A stretch of 64,000 nucleotides of DNA from Lutimaribacter_A marinistellae (GTDB lineage Bacteria > Pseudomonadota > Alphaproteobacteria > Rhodobacterales > Rhodobacteraceae). The stretch is from positions 496,001 to 560,000 of the forward strand of contig NZ_JBHRXI010000001.1 of assembly GCF_042648365.1 (NCBI RefSeq), written 5' to 3'. Within the stretch, counting starts at the first letter, position 1, and every line of letters starts with the position of its first letter. The notes under the pieces are model-generated. The model had not been told where the DNA came from. It ran no database searches and worked only from the letters and a program-made list of their open reading frames with translations. The position numbers were made by a program, and so were the translations under genes. This document shows positions 19,079-27,873 of this stretch, one piece after another.

Positions 19079-21661
19079 TCAGGAAAGCAGGTCGATCACC
19101 TCGCCACCCAGGGACAATTCGATCCGTTCCTCTGCCCCGCCATCGACCAGCGCCCAGAGGATCTGCCCGGTGGGCCGGTAGATCACGAAAGCCTCGGCAA
19201 CATCATCGGCACCGGACCTGTCACCATCGGGGGTGGCGGTATGGGCAAAATTGACCTGGAACTGGTCCGCCACGGCCGATCCGCCGAACACCAGCCTGTC
19301 GCCCTCGGCAGACGTGAAGTCCTGCACCCAGTCCGATCCGTGGTCATGGACCCCAAGGTGAAAGAACCGGTCCGCCCCGGTGCCGCCGTTGATACGGTCA
19401 TGACCAAACCCGCCATTGACGAAATCGTTGCCTGCACCACCGAACACCAGATCGGACAGTGCGCCGCCGGTCACAACGTCATCACCCTCCTGACCCTGAA
19501 GTTCGTCCGCGCCGAAACCTCCGTCCAACGTATCGTTGCCCTGCTGACCGTAGATCAAGTCATTGCCGCCTCCGCCCTCGACCCGATCATCGCCGGCCCC
19601 GCCAAAGATCACGTCGCGCAGATCAGCCGAAGGCCCCGAGGGGCCGCCGGTGATGCGGTCGTCGCCGTCGCCCCCGTTCAGCGTATCGGCCCCCGCGCCA
19701 CCGTCGAGAACGTCATCCCCCGCCAGTCCCAGAAGCCTGTCATTCCCGTCCCGGCCCCGCAGGACGTTGGACCCGGTGTCGCCCGCCACCCTGTCGTCGA
19801 ATTCGGAACCCGCGACGTTCTCGATGTTGCGGATCTCTTTGGTCTCGCCCCCGCTGGTTGCCGTACCTGCCGCCAGATCGGCATTCACCGGCGCGATCAC
19901 GGTGCCAAGGTCCAGCGTATCGTTGCCGGTTCCGCCATCGACCGTGTCCCAGCCGCGTCCGGTCACGATGACGTCGTCGCCATCCCGCCCTTCAAGAAGG
20001 TCATGCCCGTTGCCGCCATCCAGCACATTGTCGGCCTCGCTGCCCCGGATCGTGTCGTTGCTTCCGGTCCCGATCACCGCTTCGATCCCGATCAGAACGT
20101 CGCCCTCGGCGGTGCGGGCGTTGCGGCTGCTGTCCGACAGGTCGATCACGATCCGGTCGGGCGCGCCGTCATAGCTGACCGTGTCCAGGCCCTGACCACC
20201 GTCGAACGTATCCGGCCCGGCGCGCCACTCGAACGTGTCGTTCGTCGCGCTGCCCAGAACCGGAAGCGCGTCGGGAACGATAACATGGTCGCTGTCGAAC
20301 AGCATGCCATGCGAAAGGTGAAGCGGATCGATCCGCCTGCCATCCGCACTGCGCAGGATGAGTGTCTCGTCAGCCCATGTCAGCGTGATCCCGTTGCTGT
20401 TGCCGCGCATCACCAGGTCGTCCAGTCCGAACAACCCGGCAAACCCCGACAGGTCGATCCGGTCGATGCCCGGTTCGAAATCGGCGATCGTGTCGGCCTG
20501 CCCATCCGGGGTGAACACGAAGACGTCGCGCCCCGCGCGCCCGGTCAGCACCTCCGACCCGTCGCCATCGCTCAGGATGTCATCGGCGGCCGTGCCGGTC
20601 TGGCCGCCGCTCACCCCCTCACCCGGATCAACCGCGATTCGGGTCAGCCCACCTTCGCGGGCGGCAAGCGCGTAGAGGTCGAGCTGCGCGCCGTTCTGCA
20701 CGAACCGCAACTGGCTGATGCCCGCCAGGGCGGCGCCGGTGGTGTCTTCCAGCGCCTCGAGATGCATTAGCCGCCCGCCGGGCAGCATCCGGAACAGTGA
20801 CAGCCCCCCGTCATTGCCCGCCACGGCCACCAGAACGCGCCCATCGACACTGATCACGTCCAACGCCGCCGGCCGGTAGAACCGCGTACCAATCGTATCG
20901 TTGACCTGATCGATAAAGACCAGCTGCCCGCCCTCTCGCACCTCCAGCACCGACAACGACGAGCTGCCGAAAGAAGTCATCAACACGAAACCGCGCCCCT
21001 CGATCTCGACCGTGTGCAGCGCGGTGGGCGTGTTCACCGGCAGTTGCTCGGAAAACCCGTAAGAGCCGCGCTGGTTCAGATCGCCATTCGCGCGATGCTC
21101 GTAGATGGTCAGCCCGTCCTCGGCCGCCGACGCGGCGATGACGAAGCGGCGCCCACCAACGGCGATACTGTCCATCGCGCTCACCGACTCTAGGTATCGG
21201 CCGCCATTGTCCCGCTGCGCGGTGATGCGGGTCAGACCGCCGTCGGCCTCTTCGCGATAGACGGTGAACCCGTCGCCCGCCTGCCGTGCGACATAGACAT
21301 AAGCGGTACCGCCGACCTCGGCGCGATGCAGCGACACAAGATCGCCGGCAAACCCGCTGCCATCCAGATATGCCCGCGCCGAGGATGCGCCATCCGCCAG
21401 CCTCTGCACCGTTTCGCGGTCCAGCGTCCGGTCAGCCCCGTCGAACGAGATCCCGACCGTGTCACCGCGCACCGCCTCGCGCGCGGCCGTCGCCATGCGC
21501 AGCCCGTCGCTGGCCGCCTCCACCGTCACGCGCGTCGCGCTTGCCGGATCGTGCAGCACCATCTGCGTGCCGTCCGCTGTCACCACATCCAGCCGGGCCG
21601 ACTGGCTTGCCTCGGGCAGGACGCGCGCGCCCAGCACCTGAACTATGGACATGACCCCCAT
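19079..21661 (-). CDS. RTX calcium-binding protein 4 with beta-propeller-like N-terminal part
   Basis: This 860-residue protein has a N-terminal region (about residues 60-345) of repeated beta-strand units, such as GGTAYVYVARQAGDGFTVYR, GGRRFVIAASAAEDGLTIYE and DGRVLVAVAGNDGGLSLFRM. That suggests a six-bladed propeller. RTX repeats with Ca-binding nonapeptides follow in two blocks from about residue 356, with a non-repeat segment around residue 385-440. The protein ends in the shared module (ADLRDVIFGGAGDD, HLGVHDHGSDWVQDF). Two in-frame ATGs (21661 and 21652) could start it. It heads the four-gene RTX set, so the promoter probably lies just right of 21661. Confidence 0.87.
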   Translation of the reverse strand: MGVMSIVQVLGARVLPEASQSARLDVVTADGTQMVLHDPASATRVTVEAASDGLRMATAAREAVRGDTVGISFDGADRTLDRETVQRLADGASSARAYLDGSGFAGDLVSLHRAEVGGTAYVYVARQAGDGFTVYREEADGGLTRITAQRDNGGRYLESVSAMDSIAVGGRRFVIAASAAEDGLTIYEHRANGDLNQRGSYGFSEQLPVNTPTALHTVEIEGRGFVLMTSFGSSSLSVLEVREGGQLVFIDQVNDTIGTRFYRPAALDVISVDGRVLVAVAGNDGGLSLFRMLPGGRLMHLEALEDTTGAALAGISQLRFVQNGAQLDLYALAAREGGLTRIAVDPGEGVSGGQTGTAADDILSDGDGSEVLTGRAGRDVFVFTPDGQADTIADFEPGIDRIDLSGFAGLFGLDDLVMRGNSNGITLTWADETLILRSADGRRIDPLHLSHGMLFDSDHVIVPDALPVLGSATNDTFEWRAGPDTFDGGQGLDTVSYDGAPDRIVIDLSDSSRNARTAEGDVLIGIEAVIGTGSNDTIRGSEADNVLDGGNGHDLLEGRDGDDVIVTGRGWDTVDGGTGNDTLDLGTVIAPVNADLAAGTATSGGETKEIRNIENVAGSEFDDRVAGDTGSNVLRGRDGNDRLLGLAGDDVLDGGAGADTLNGGDGDDRITGGPSGPSADLRDVIFGGAGDDRVEGGGGNDLIYGQQGNDTLDGGFGADELQGQEGDDVVTGGALSDLVFGGAGNDFVNGGFGHDRINGGTGADRFFHLGVHDHGSDWVQDFTSAEGDRLVFGGSAVADQFQVNFAHTATPDGDRSGADDVAEAFVIYRPTGQILWALVDGGAEERIELSLGGEVIDLLS

Positions 21662-21806
21662 GTCTCACCCCACACATGCGCCCCCACGCATGACGGGAAA
21701 CATGAGAGGCAAAGGCGGAGCCTGACGGGTGCGCATTGCGGCGAAAGCGCGGCTTGAACAAAGGATTAAGCTAAAAGACGAAAGGCCTGACCCGCTCCGG
21801 GAGCAG

Positions 21807-22238
21807 CTATTCCGGCACGTCCTTGGGGCGGCTGGGCACCCAGGCATAGCCGTCGGGGCACAGGATATAGGCCTCGCGCAGGCCATGCGGCTTGTCGGTC
21901 GGCCTCTGAAGGATCACGCCGCCCGACGCCTCGGCCCGGGCCGCCGCCATATCGGGATCGCTGTCATAGAGCCTGATTTCGACCCCACCGCCGCGCGGCG
22001 GGCTTTCCGGCACCAGCCCCAGCAACGGGTTCGAATGATAAGTGCCGTCGCTATGCAACTGGAATACCTGCCCGCCATAGGCAACGATCGCGAAATCGGC
22101 TGTCACCTGGTAGCTGCGCATCCCGAACACAGCTGTAAGAAAGGCGCATTGCGCGGGCACGTCGCGTACCAGCAGGTTCAGTCCCATCCCCCGCAGGGAC
22201 CGGCCAAACCCGTCGGCATCTATCGTGTCGTAATCCAT
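21807..22238 (-). CDS. VOC (glyoxalase/bleomycin resistance) family protein
   Basis: This 143-residue protein has the vicinal-oxygen-chelate fold pattern: LNLLVRDVPAQCAFLTAVFG at the N-terminus, then VFQLHSDGTY and VEIRLYDSDPD, and AYILCPDGYAWV at the end, where a metal-binding glutamate is usual. These proteins are metal-dependent lyases, dioxygenases or resistance proteins; the substrate here is unknown. I chose the ATG at 22238; the frame stays open upstream but that part lacks VOC character. It diverges from amn. Confidence 0.75.
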   Translation of the reverse strand: MDYDTIDADGFGRSLRGMGLNLLVRDVPAQCAFLTAVFGMRSYQVTADFAIVAYGGQVFQLHSDGTYHSNPLLGLVPESPPRGGGVEIRLYDSDPDMAAARAEASGGVILQRPTDKPHGLREAYILCPDGYAWVPSRPKDVPE

Positions 22239-22359
22239 GCCCGCAGCCTGACCTGATCTGCCCGAACAGGTCAACGGCAACGGGCAGGTCCGCTGCCCCT
22301 TGCGTCCACGCGCGCATTCCGAAAGGGTGGGCCATGTTTCAGGCCCCCGACATCCCGAC

Positions 22360-23829
22360 ATGACACAAACGAAGATCAAGACGCCCACGGTTCCCGCCGC
22401 CGAGACCTTTCGCGACGCCGCCGCCGCGGTGGCGCGCCTGGAAGAGATCTATCGCCTTTCGACCGGATTTCTGTGCACCGAGTTCGCGCGCGCCATGGCC
22501 GAGGGGGCACCAAGCGAACGCATCCGCGCCTTCTACCCCGAGATCCGCCTGACCACGCTCAGCCATGCCCAGGTCGACAGCCGGCTCAGCTTTGGCCACG
22601 TCTCCGACCCCGGCACCCACGCCACCACGATCACCCGGCCCGACCTGTTCCGCAGCTACCTGACGCAACAGATCGACCTGCTGATGCGCAACCATGACCG
22701 CCCGGTGGTCACCGGCCCCTCGACAACGCCGATCCCGCTTCATTTCGCCGTGGCGACCGATGCCGGGATGACCGTGCCGCAACAAGGCGCCGCCGCCTTC
22801 ACCCTGCGGGACGTGTTCGACGTACCCGACCTCGACACCACCAATGACGACATCGTCAACGGCACCCACCGCCCCGAGGACGATACGGAACCGCTCTCGC
22901 TCTTTACCGCGCAGCGGGTCGATTACTCGCTGGCCCGCCTGTCGCATTACACCGCGACGGATGCCGAGCATTTCCAGAACCACGTTCTGTTCACCAATTA
23001 CCAGTTCTACGTGTCCGAGTTCGAGGCCTATGCGCGCGCGCAGCTGTCCGATCCTGCCTCGGGCTACACCAGCTTTGTCAGCACCGGAAATGTCGAGATC
23101 ACCGGCGCGGACGCACCCATCGACCTGCCCGCCAAGATGCCGCAAATGCCCACCTATCACCTGAAGCGTCCCGACGGGAACGGCATCACGCTGGTCAATA
23201 TCGGCGTCGGCCCTTCGAACGCCAAGACGGCGACGGACCATATCGCGGTGCTGCGGCCCCATGCATGGCTGATGGTCGGCCATTGCGCGGGTCTGCGCAA
23301 CACGCAGGCCCTGGGCGATTTCGTCCTCGCCCATGCCTACCTGCGCGAAGACAAGGTTCTGGATGACGACCTGCCCGTCTGGGTCCCGATCCCGCCCCTC
23401 GCCGAGATCCAGGTGGCGCTCGAACGCGCCGTGGCCGAAGTGACCGAATTGGAGGGATACGAGCTCAAGCGCATCATGCGCACCGGCACCGTCGCCAGCG
23501 TCGACAACCGCAACTGGGAACTGCGCGACCAGTCCGGCCCCGTTCAGCGCCTGAGCCAGAGCCGCGCCATCGCGCTCGACATGGAAAGCGCAACGATCGC
23601 CGCCAACGGCTATCGGTTCAGGGTGCCCTATGGCACGCTTCTATGCGTCAGCGACAAGCCGCTGCACGGCGAATTGAAGCTTCCCGGGATGGCGTCAGAG
23701 TTCTATACAACGCAGGTAGGCCGCCATCTGGCCATCGGAATACGGGCGATGGAACTGCTGCGCGGCATGCCTTTGGAGCGTTTGCACAGCCGAAAACTGC
23801 GCTCTTTCGACGAAACGGCCTTCCTGTGA
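22360..23829 (+). CDS. amn: AMP nucleosidase
   Basis: AMP nucleosidase hydrolyses AMP to adenine and ribose 5-phosphate and helps set adenylate levels. The 489 residues match the bacterial Amn family: an N-terminal AMP nucleosidase domain (about residues 20-180) and a C-terminal nucleoside phosphorylase domain. The latter includes LVNIGVGPSNAKTATDHIAV, MVGHCAGLRNTQ, DMESATIAANGYRFRVPYGT and LLCVSDKPLHGE. The ATG at 22360 is chosen; the open frame upstream has poor character. It diverges from the VOC gene over about 120 bases. Confidence 0.94.
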   Translation: MTQTKIKTPTVPAAETFRDAAAAVARLEEIYRLSTGFLCTEFARAMAEGAPSERIRAFYPEIRLTTLSHAQVDSRLSFGHVSDPGTHATTITRPDLFRSYLTQQIDLLMRNHDRPVVTGPSTTPIPLHFAVATDAGMTVPQQGAAAFTLRDVFDVPDLDTTNDDIVNGTHRPEDDTEPLSLFTAQRVDYSLARLSHYTATDAEHFQNHVLFTNYQFYVSEFEAYARAQLSDPASGYTSFVSTGNVEITGADAPIDLPAKMPQMPTYHLKRPDGNGITLVNIGVGPSNAKTATDHIAVLRPHAWLMVGHCAGLRNTQALGDFVLAHAYLREDKVLDDDLPVWVPIPPLAEIQVALERAVAEVTELEGYELKRIMRTGTVASVDNRNWELRDQSGPVQRLSQSRAIALDMESATIAANGYRFRVPYGTLLCVSDKPLHGELKLPGMASEFYTTQVGRHLAIGIRAMELLRGMPLERLHSRKLRSFDETAFL

Positions 23830-23960
23830 TGCAAAAAAACGCCAATTACCCCATATTTTGCGGGTGAAGCGCGCTACTATTCGTTGTGTTCTCCTACAAC
23901 ATCCCGTTACAGTCCCGCAATGAGGCCCCATAGATCGGGCACGTTTAAGGAGACCATGAA

Positions 23961-24248
23961 ATGGCAAAGCCCATGACCAAGACCCAGCTCGTCGCGGCCC
24001 TGGCCGAAGAGATGGACACCGACAAGAAATCGGCAACCGCCGCTCTCGACGCCATCACCGGCATCATCACCCGCGAAGTGTCCGCCGGTGGCGCCGTTAC
24101 CCTGCCCGGCGTTGGCAAGATCTATTGCCGTGAGCGCCCCGAGCGCCAGGTCCGCAACCCCGCAACGGGCGAGACCTTCACCAAAGAGGCCGACAAGGTC
24201 GTCAAGATGACCATCGCCAAGGCCCTGAAGGACAGCGTGAACGGCTGA
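23961..24248 (+). CDS. HU family DNA-binding protein
   Basis: This is a 95-residue histone-like nucleoid protein that bends DNA. It starts MAKPMTKTQLVAALAEEMDT and has the HU core TLPGVGKIYCRERPERQVRNPATGE, whose arm contacts the minor groove. The C-terminus FTKEADKVVKMTIAKALKDSV ends shorter than some relatives. A clear AAGGAGA ribosome-binding site lies just upstream. A strong terminator follows at 24273-24304, so it is a single-gene unit. Confidence 0.95.
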   Translation: MAKPMTKTQLVAALAEEMDTDKKSATAALDAITGIITREVSAGGAVTLPGVGKIYCRERPERQVRNPATGETFTKEADKVVKMTIAKALKDSVNG

Positions 24249-24272
24249 TCCACCTCGTCAGGACTTACCGGG

Positions 24273-24304
24273 AAGGGTCGCCTTGCGCGGCCCTTTTTCC
24301 TTTT
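24273..24304 (+). terminator. Rho-independent terminator after the HU gene
   Basis: AAGGGTCGC (24273-24281) can pair with GCGGCCCTT-side bases ending at 24295 around a short CTTGC loop, giving a nine-pair stem with one G-U pair. A T run (TTTTT, then TTTT after two C) follows at 24294-24304. Position, 25 bases past the HU stop, fits a terminator. Confidence 0.8.
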
Positions 24305-24390
24305 GCAGGATACCCTGTGCGGCGCAAAGGGCTTGAACAGCGCCACCGCAGCCCGGATATGTCCGGCAGCGGCGCGGAATAGGTGACGGC

Positions 24391-25293
24391 ATGAACCATG
24401 CGGGCAAACTGGCACTCGGCAGCCTGATCGTGGGCGCGGTGGTGCTCGGGATCAAGGTGCTTGCCTGGCATCTCACCGGTTCGGTCGCCCTGTTTTCGGA
24501 TGCGTTGGAAACCGTCCTGAACCTCGCCAGCTCGGGCGCGGCGCTCTTTGCCGTCATGCTGGCCGCACGTCCCGCCGATCAGAACCACACCTATGGCCAC
24601 CACAAGGCCGAGCTTTTGAGCGCGGCGCTCATCGGGCTGCTGATCCTCGGAGCAGCCGCCATGATCCTGCGCGAGGCATGGCACGGCTTTCAGACCCCGC
24701 GCGAGATCGAGGCGCCGTTCGCGGGCCTCGCCCTCAGCTTCGTGGCCACCGCGATCAACGCGGTCTGGGCCACGCTGCTCATCCGCCGGGGCCGCGCCCT
24801 GCGTTCGCGCGCGCTGTCCGCCGACGGCAAACACCTGATGGCCGATGTCGTGACCTCGGCCGGCGTGGCCCTGGGCATCGTGCTGGCCGTGGTCACAGGT
24901 ATCGCATGGCTCGATCCCGCCCTCGCCCTTCTTGTCGCGCTCAACATCCTGTGGACCGGCTGGCAGGTGATGCGCGACGCGCTCGGCGGGCTGATGGACG
25001 CGGCGCTGCCCGAGGACCAGATGGAGGCAATCCGCCAGGCCATAGCCGACAACGCCCAAGGCGCGCACGAAGCGCATGACCTTCGGGTGCGGCAGGCGGG
25101 CGCCGCCACCTTCGTCGATTTTCACCTCGTCGTACCGGGCGAGACCACGGTAAGCGACGCGCATGACGTCTGCGACCGGATCGAGGAGGCGATCGAGGAC
25201 GCCATCCCCGGCAGCGAGGTCACGATCCATGTCGAACCGGAAAACCACCGCGAATTCACCGGAATTACCGTGACCGACCCGGATCGGCCTTGA
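24391..25293 (+). CDS. Cation diffusion facilitator family transporter
   Basis: This 300-residue inner-membrane protein exports divalent metal (zinc, iron, cobalt or manganese are usual) in exchange for protons. About six membrane helices fill residues 10-210. The metal-site pattern is visible as LFSDALETVLNLASS in helix 2, the cytosolic HTYGHHKAELLSA, and GKHLMADVVTSAGVALG in helix 5. A cytosolic dimerisation domain follows (HEAHDLRVRQAGAATFVDFHL). It stands alone downstream of the HU terminator and about 50 bases before the EamA gene. Metal specificity cannot be read. Confidence 0.93.
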   Translation: MNHAGKLALGSLIVGAVVLGIKVLAWHLTGSVALFSDALETVLNLASSGAALFAVMLAARPADQNHTYGHHKAELLSAALIGLLILGAAAMILREAWHGFQTPREIEAPFAGLALSFVATAINAVWATLLIRRGRALRSRALSADGKHLMADVVTSAGVALGIVLAVVTGIAWLDPALALLVALNILWTGWQVMRDALGGLMDAALPEDQMEAIRQAIADNAQGAHEAHDLRVRQAGAATFVDFHLVVPGETTVSDAHDVCDRIEEAIEDAIPGSEVTIHVEPENHREFTGITVTDPDRP

Positions 25294-25346
25294 ACCTGTG
25301 AAGCATTTGGCGAATGGTCCCGCCCGGACGGAACGGGAGTGAGCCT

Positions 25347-26231
25347 ATGGCGATGGACCTGCGCGCAATCGGGATGGGGCTGGCCTTTGCGCTGATGTGG
25401 TCCTCGGCCTTCACCTCGGCCCGGATCATCGTCGCGGATGCCTCGCCGCTTTTCTCGCTCGCGCTGCGCTTCCTGATTTCGGGCCTTTTGGGCGTCCTCA
25501 TCGCGCGCATGATGGGGCAAAGCTGGCGGCTGACCCGCGCACAATGGTACGCCACCATCCTCTTCGGGGTCTGCCAGAACGCGCTCTATCTCGGCCTCAA
25601 CTTTGTCGCCATGCAAACGGTCGAGGCCTCGCTGGCAGCCATCATCGCATCGACCATGCCACTACTGGTGGCCTTGGCCAGCTGGCTGATCTTTCGCGAG
25701 AGACTGCGCCCGCTGGGCATTTTCGGCCTCGTCGCGGGCTTTGCGGGTGTCGCGCTCATCATGGGGGCCCGGATCAACGCGGGGGTGGACCTGTTCGGCG
25801 TCATGCTCTGCGGCATCGGCGCGCTTGCGCTGACCTTTGCCACGCTGGCGATCCGGGGGGCCACGTCAGGCGGGAATTTCATGATGATCGTCGGGCTTCA
25901 GATGCTGGTGGGCGCAGCCGTGCTTTTTGCCGCCACGCCCATGTTCGAAACAGTGCGCATCAACCCTACCGTCCCGCTGGCACTCGCCTTTGCCTACACA
26001 ACCCTCGTTCCGGGCCTCGCCGCCACGCTGATCTGGGTCATGCTGCTCAACCGGATCGGGGCGATCCGCGCGGCCACTTTCCACTTCCTCAACCCGGTCT
26101 TCGGCGTGGCCATCGCCGCGCTCTTGTTGGGAGAGGCGCTGGGGCCGCTCGACATCATTGGTGTGCTGGTCACCACGGCCGGCATCCTTGCCGTGCAGCT
26201 GGCCCGCCAGCCCGCGCCGCCCTCAGCGTAG
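25347..26231 (+). CDS. EamA/DMT family transporter
   Basis: This 294-residue inner-membrane protein has about ten hydrophobic helices arranged as two EamA repeats, each near 130 residues, typical of the drug/metabolite transporter superfamily (RhaT/RarD branch). Landmark segments are ALMWSSAFTSARIIV in the first helix and the second repeat's PVFGVAIAALLLGEALGPLD. Substrates are usually small metabolites or toxic amino acids; none can be named here. The ATG at 25347 is chosen; a shortly preceding ATG at 25314 lacks support. Its 3' end overlaps the convergent peroxidase gene by nine bases. Confidence 0.9.
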   Translation: MAMDLRAIGMGLAFALMWSSAFTSARIIVADASPLFSLALRFLISGLLGVLIARMMGQSWRLTRAQWYATILFGVCQNALYLGLNFVAMQTVEASLAAIIASTMPLLVALASWLIFRERLRPLGIFGLVAGFAGVALIMGARINAGVDLFGVMLCGIGALALTFATLAIRGATSGGNFMMIVGLQMLVGAAVLFAATPMFETVRINPTVPLALAFAYTTLVPGLAATLIWVMLLNRIGAIRAATFHFLNPVFGVAIAALLLGEALGPLDIIGVLVTTAGILAVQLARQPAPPSA

Positions 26232-26756
26232 CTGTGCCTCGATGTCGCCGATGATCCTGCCCGAGTCGGGCTTTGCCGCCGACCCGTAGGTGGCCACGAC
26301 CTCGCCCTCCGGGCTCAGCAGGATTTTGTTGAAGTTCCACGCAGGTTCGAAACCCGTCTGCGCCTTCACCGCCTTGAAGAACGGATGCGCAGCGGCGCCC
26401 CGGACATGGGTGATGTCCGTCATCGGCAGGGTCAGGCCATACGTGACCTCGCAGAACTCCTTGACCGCCTCGGCGCTGTCCAGCTCCTGCCGGAAATCGT
26501 CCGACGGAACCGCCAGAACCACCAGCCCGCGGTCGCGATACGTCTCATATACCTTTTGCAGAGCCTCATATTGCGGCGTGAACCCGCAGCGCGACGCGGT
26601 ATTGACCACCAGCACCGGCCCGCCGCGCCAGTCCTCGATCGACAACGTACCACCATCGATCGACGGGAAGCTGCCACCGACCGCACCGGCATCCGCGGAT
26701 TTCCCGAACAAGGCGGCAAGCAGGACGAAAAAACCTGTCACGAAGATACGAAGCAT
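26223..26756 (-). CDS. Exported glutathione peroxidase family protein
   Basis: This 177-residue thiol peroxidase has a short hydrophobic signal-like N-terminus (MLRIFVTGFFVLLAALFGKS) and the family's active-site region NTASRCGFTPQYEAL, with a peroxidatic cysteine. The usual Gln-containing block, near the CNQFGGQE position, is replaced by PSDDFRQE. The PAWNFNKILL segment supplies the conserved Trp and Asn. It probably reduces peroxides, perhaps with thioredoxin, in the periplasm. It sits beside msrB and msrA, in the opposite direction, making a small oxidative-repair block. I take the ATG at 26756; the open frame upstream is unlikely coding. Confidence 0.85.
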   Translation of the reverse strand: MLRIFVTGFFVLLAALFGKSADAGAVGGSFPSIDGGTLSIEDWRGGPVLVVNTASRCGFTPQYEALQKVYETYRDRGLVVLAVPSDDFRQELDSAEAVKEFCEVTYGLTLPMTDITHVRGAAAHPFFKAVKAQTGFEPAWNFNKILLSPEGEVVATYGSAAKPDSGRIIGDIEAQLR

Positions 26757-26876
26757 CTTTTCTCTCCCCTTTTGCATTCCGATACGTTGCGAAACACCGT
26801 TTGGATCACCTCTACCCCTTTGCATTCCTCTGCCGCAGGGCCATCTTCTGTGCCAAGACGCAAACCAGAGGATACC

Positions 26877-27326
26877 ATGACCCGCTATACCAAGGATCCC
26901 GACGCAATCGCCGCCCTCTCACCCGAGGAGTTCTACGTCACCCAGCAAAGCGGGACGGAACGGCCCGGCACCGGCAAGTATCTCGACAACAAGGAACCGG
27001 GTATCTACGTCGACATCGTATCGGGCGAGCCGCTTTTCGCCTCGTCCGACAAGTACGAATCCGGATGCGGCTGGCCCAGCTTTACCAAGCCCATCGAACC
27101 CGCCCATGTCGAAGAATTCAGCGACCGCAGCCACGGCATGATCCGGACCGAGGTCCGCTCCAAACATGGCGACAGCCACCTGGGCCACGTCTTTCCCGAC
27201 GGGCCCATCGACCGTGGCGGGCTGCGCTACTGCATCAACTCCGCCTCGCTGCGGTTCATCCATCGTGACGAGATGGAAGCCGAAGGCTATGGCGACTACC
27301 TGAACCAAGTGGAGGACATCGCATGA
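26877..27326 (+). CDS. msrB: Peptide-methionine (R)-S-oxide reductase MsrB
   Basis: MsrB reduces methionine R-sulfoxide in proteins. The 149 residues contain the SGCGWPSFTKP motif, GDSHLGHVFPDGP, and RYCINSASLRFI with the catalytic cysteine. The usual zinc-binding CxxC pairs are absent (VSGEPLFASSDKYES instead), so this is the zinc-free type. Its stop overlaps the start of msrA (ATGA), so the two are co-translated, giving repair of both sulfoxide forms. Confidence 0.95.
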   Translation: MTRYTKDPDAIAALSPEEFYVTQQSGTERPGTGKYLDNKEPGIYVDIVSGEPLFASSDKYESGCGWPSFTKPIEPAHVEEFSDRSHGMIRTEVRSKHGDSHLGHVFPDGPIDRGGLRYCINSASLRFIHRDEMEAEGYGDYLNQVEDIA

Positions 27327-27832
27327 CGACCGAACGCGCCGTACTGGCCGGGGGCTGTTTCTGGGGAATGCAGGACCTGATCCGCAAGCTTCCCGGTGTT
27401 GAGGCAACCCGCGTCGGCTATACCGGCGGGGACGTGCCCAACGCGACCTATCGCAACCACGGCACCCATGCCGAGGGGATCGAGATCATGTTCGACCCCG
27501 CCCAGATCAGCTATCGCAAACTGCTGGAATTCTTCTTCCAGATCCACGATCCGACCACGCTGAATCGGCAGGGCAACGATATCGGGATGAGCTACCGCTC
27601 GGCGATCTACTATGTCGACGAGGCACAGAAGCAGACCGCGCTCGACACCATCGCCGATGTCGAGGCATCCGGCATCTGGCCCGGCCGCGTCGTGACCGAG
27701 GTCGAGCCCGTTGGCGATTTCTGGGAGGCCGAGCCCGAGCACCAGGATTACCTGGAGCGCATTCCGAACGGCTATACCTGTCACTTCCCGCGCCCCGACT
27801 GGGTTCTGCCCCGGCGCGATGCCGCTGAATAA
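27323..27832 (+). CDS. msrA: Peptide-methionine (S)-S-oxide reductase MsrA
   Basis: MsrA reduces methionine S-sulfoxide. The 169 residues contain the catalytic motif GGCFWGM (Cys12), TRVGYTGGDVPNATYRNHGT, and HDPTTLNRQGNDIGMSYRSA. It overlaps msrB by 4 bases. The fused MsrAB form is not used here. It ends before a hairpin shared with the convergent hydantoinase gene. Confidence 0.96.
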   Translation: MTTERAVLAGGCFWGMQDLIRKLPGVEATRVGYTGGDVPNATYRNHGTHAEGIEIMFDPAQISYRKLLEFFFQIHDPTTLNRQGNDIGMSYRSAIYYVDEAQKQTALDTIADVEASGIWPGRVVTEVEPVGDFWEAEPEHQDYLERIPNGYTCHFPRPDWVLPRRDAAE

Positions 27833-27851
27833 GCCCGATTAGAGACTACGT

Positions 27852-27873
27852 GCGGAGGGTTTCAGCCCTCCGC
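27852..27873. terminator. Convergent hairpin between msrA and hydantoinase gene
   Basis: GCGGAGGG (27852-27859) and CCCTCCGC (27866-27873) form a perfect eight-base stem with a six-base loop. The loop includes the hydantoinase stop codon (27862-27864). It lies 20 bases past the msrA stop. No U tract follows on either strand, so it may act as a processing or stabilising structure as much as a terminator. Confidence 0.4.

Noticed and set aside
13516..21661. Repeated DNA that looks CRISPR-like at first
   Set aside because: The repetition is the RTX nonapeptide coding pattern, in frame and degenerate, with no fixed spacers and no cas genes.
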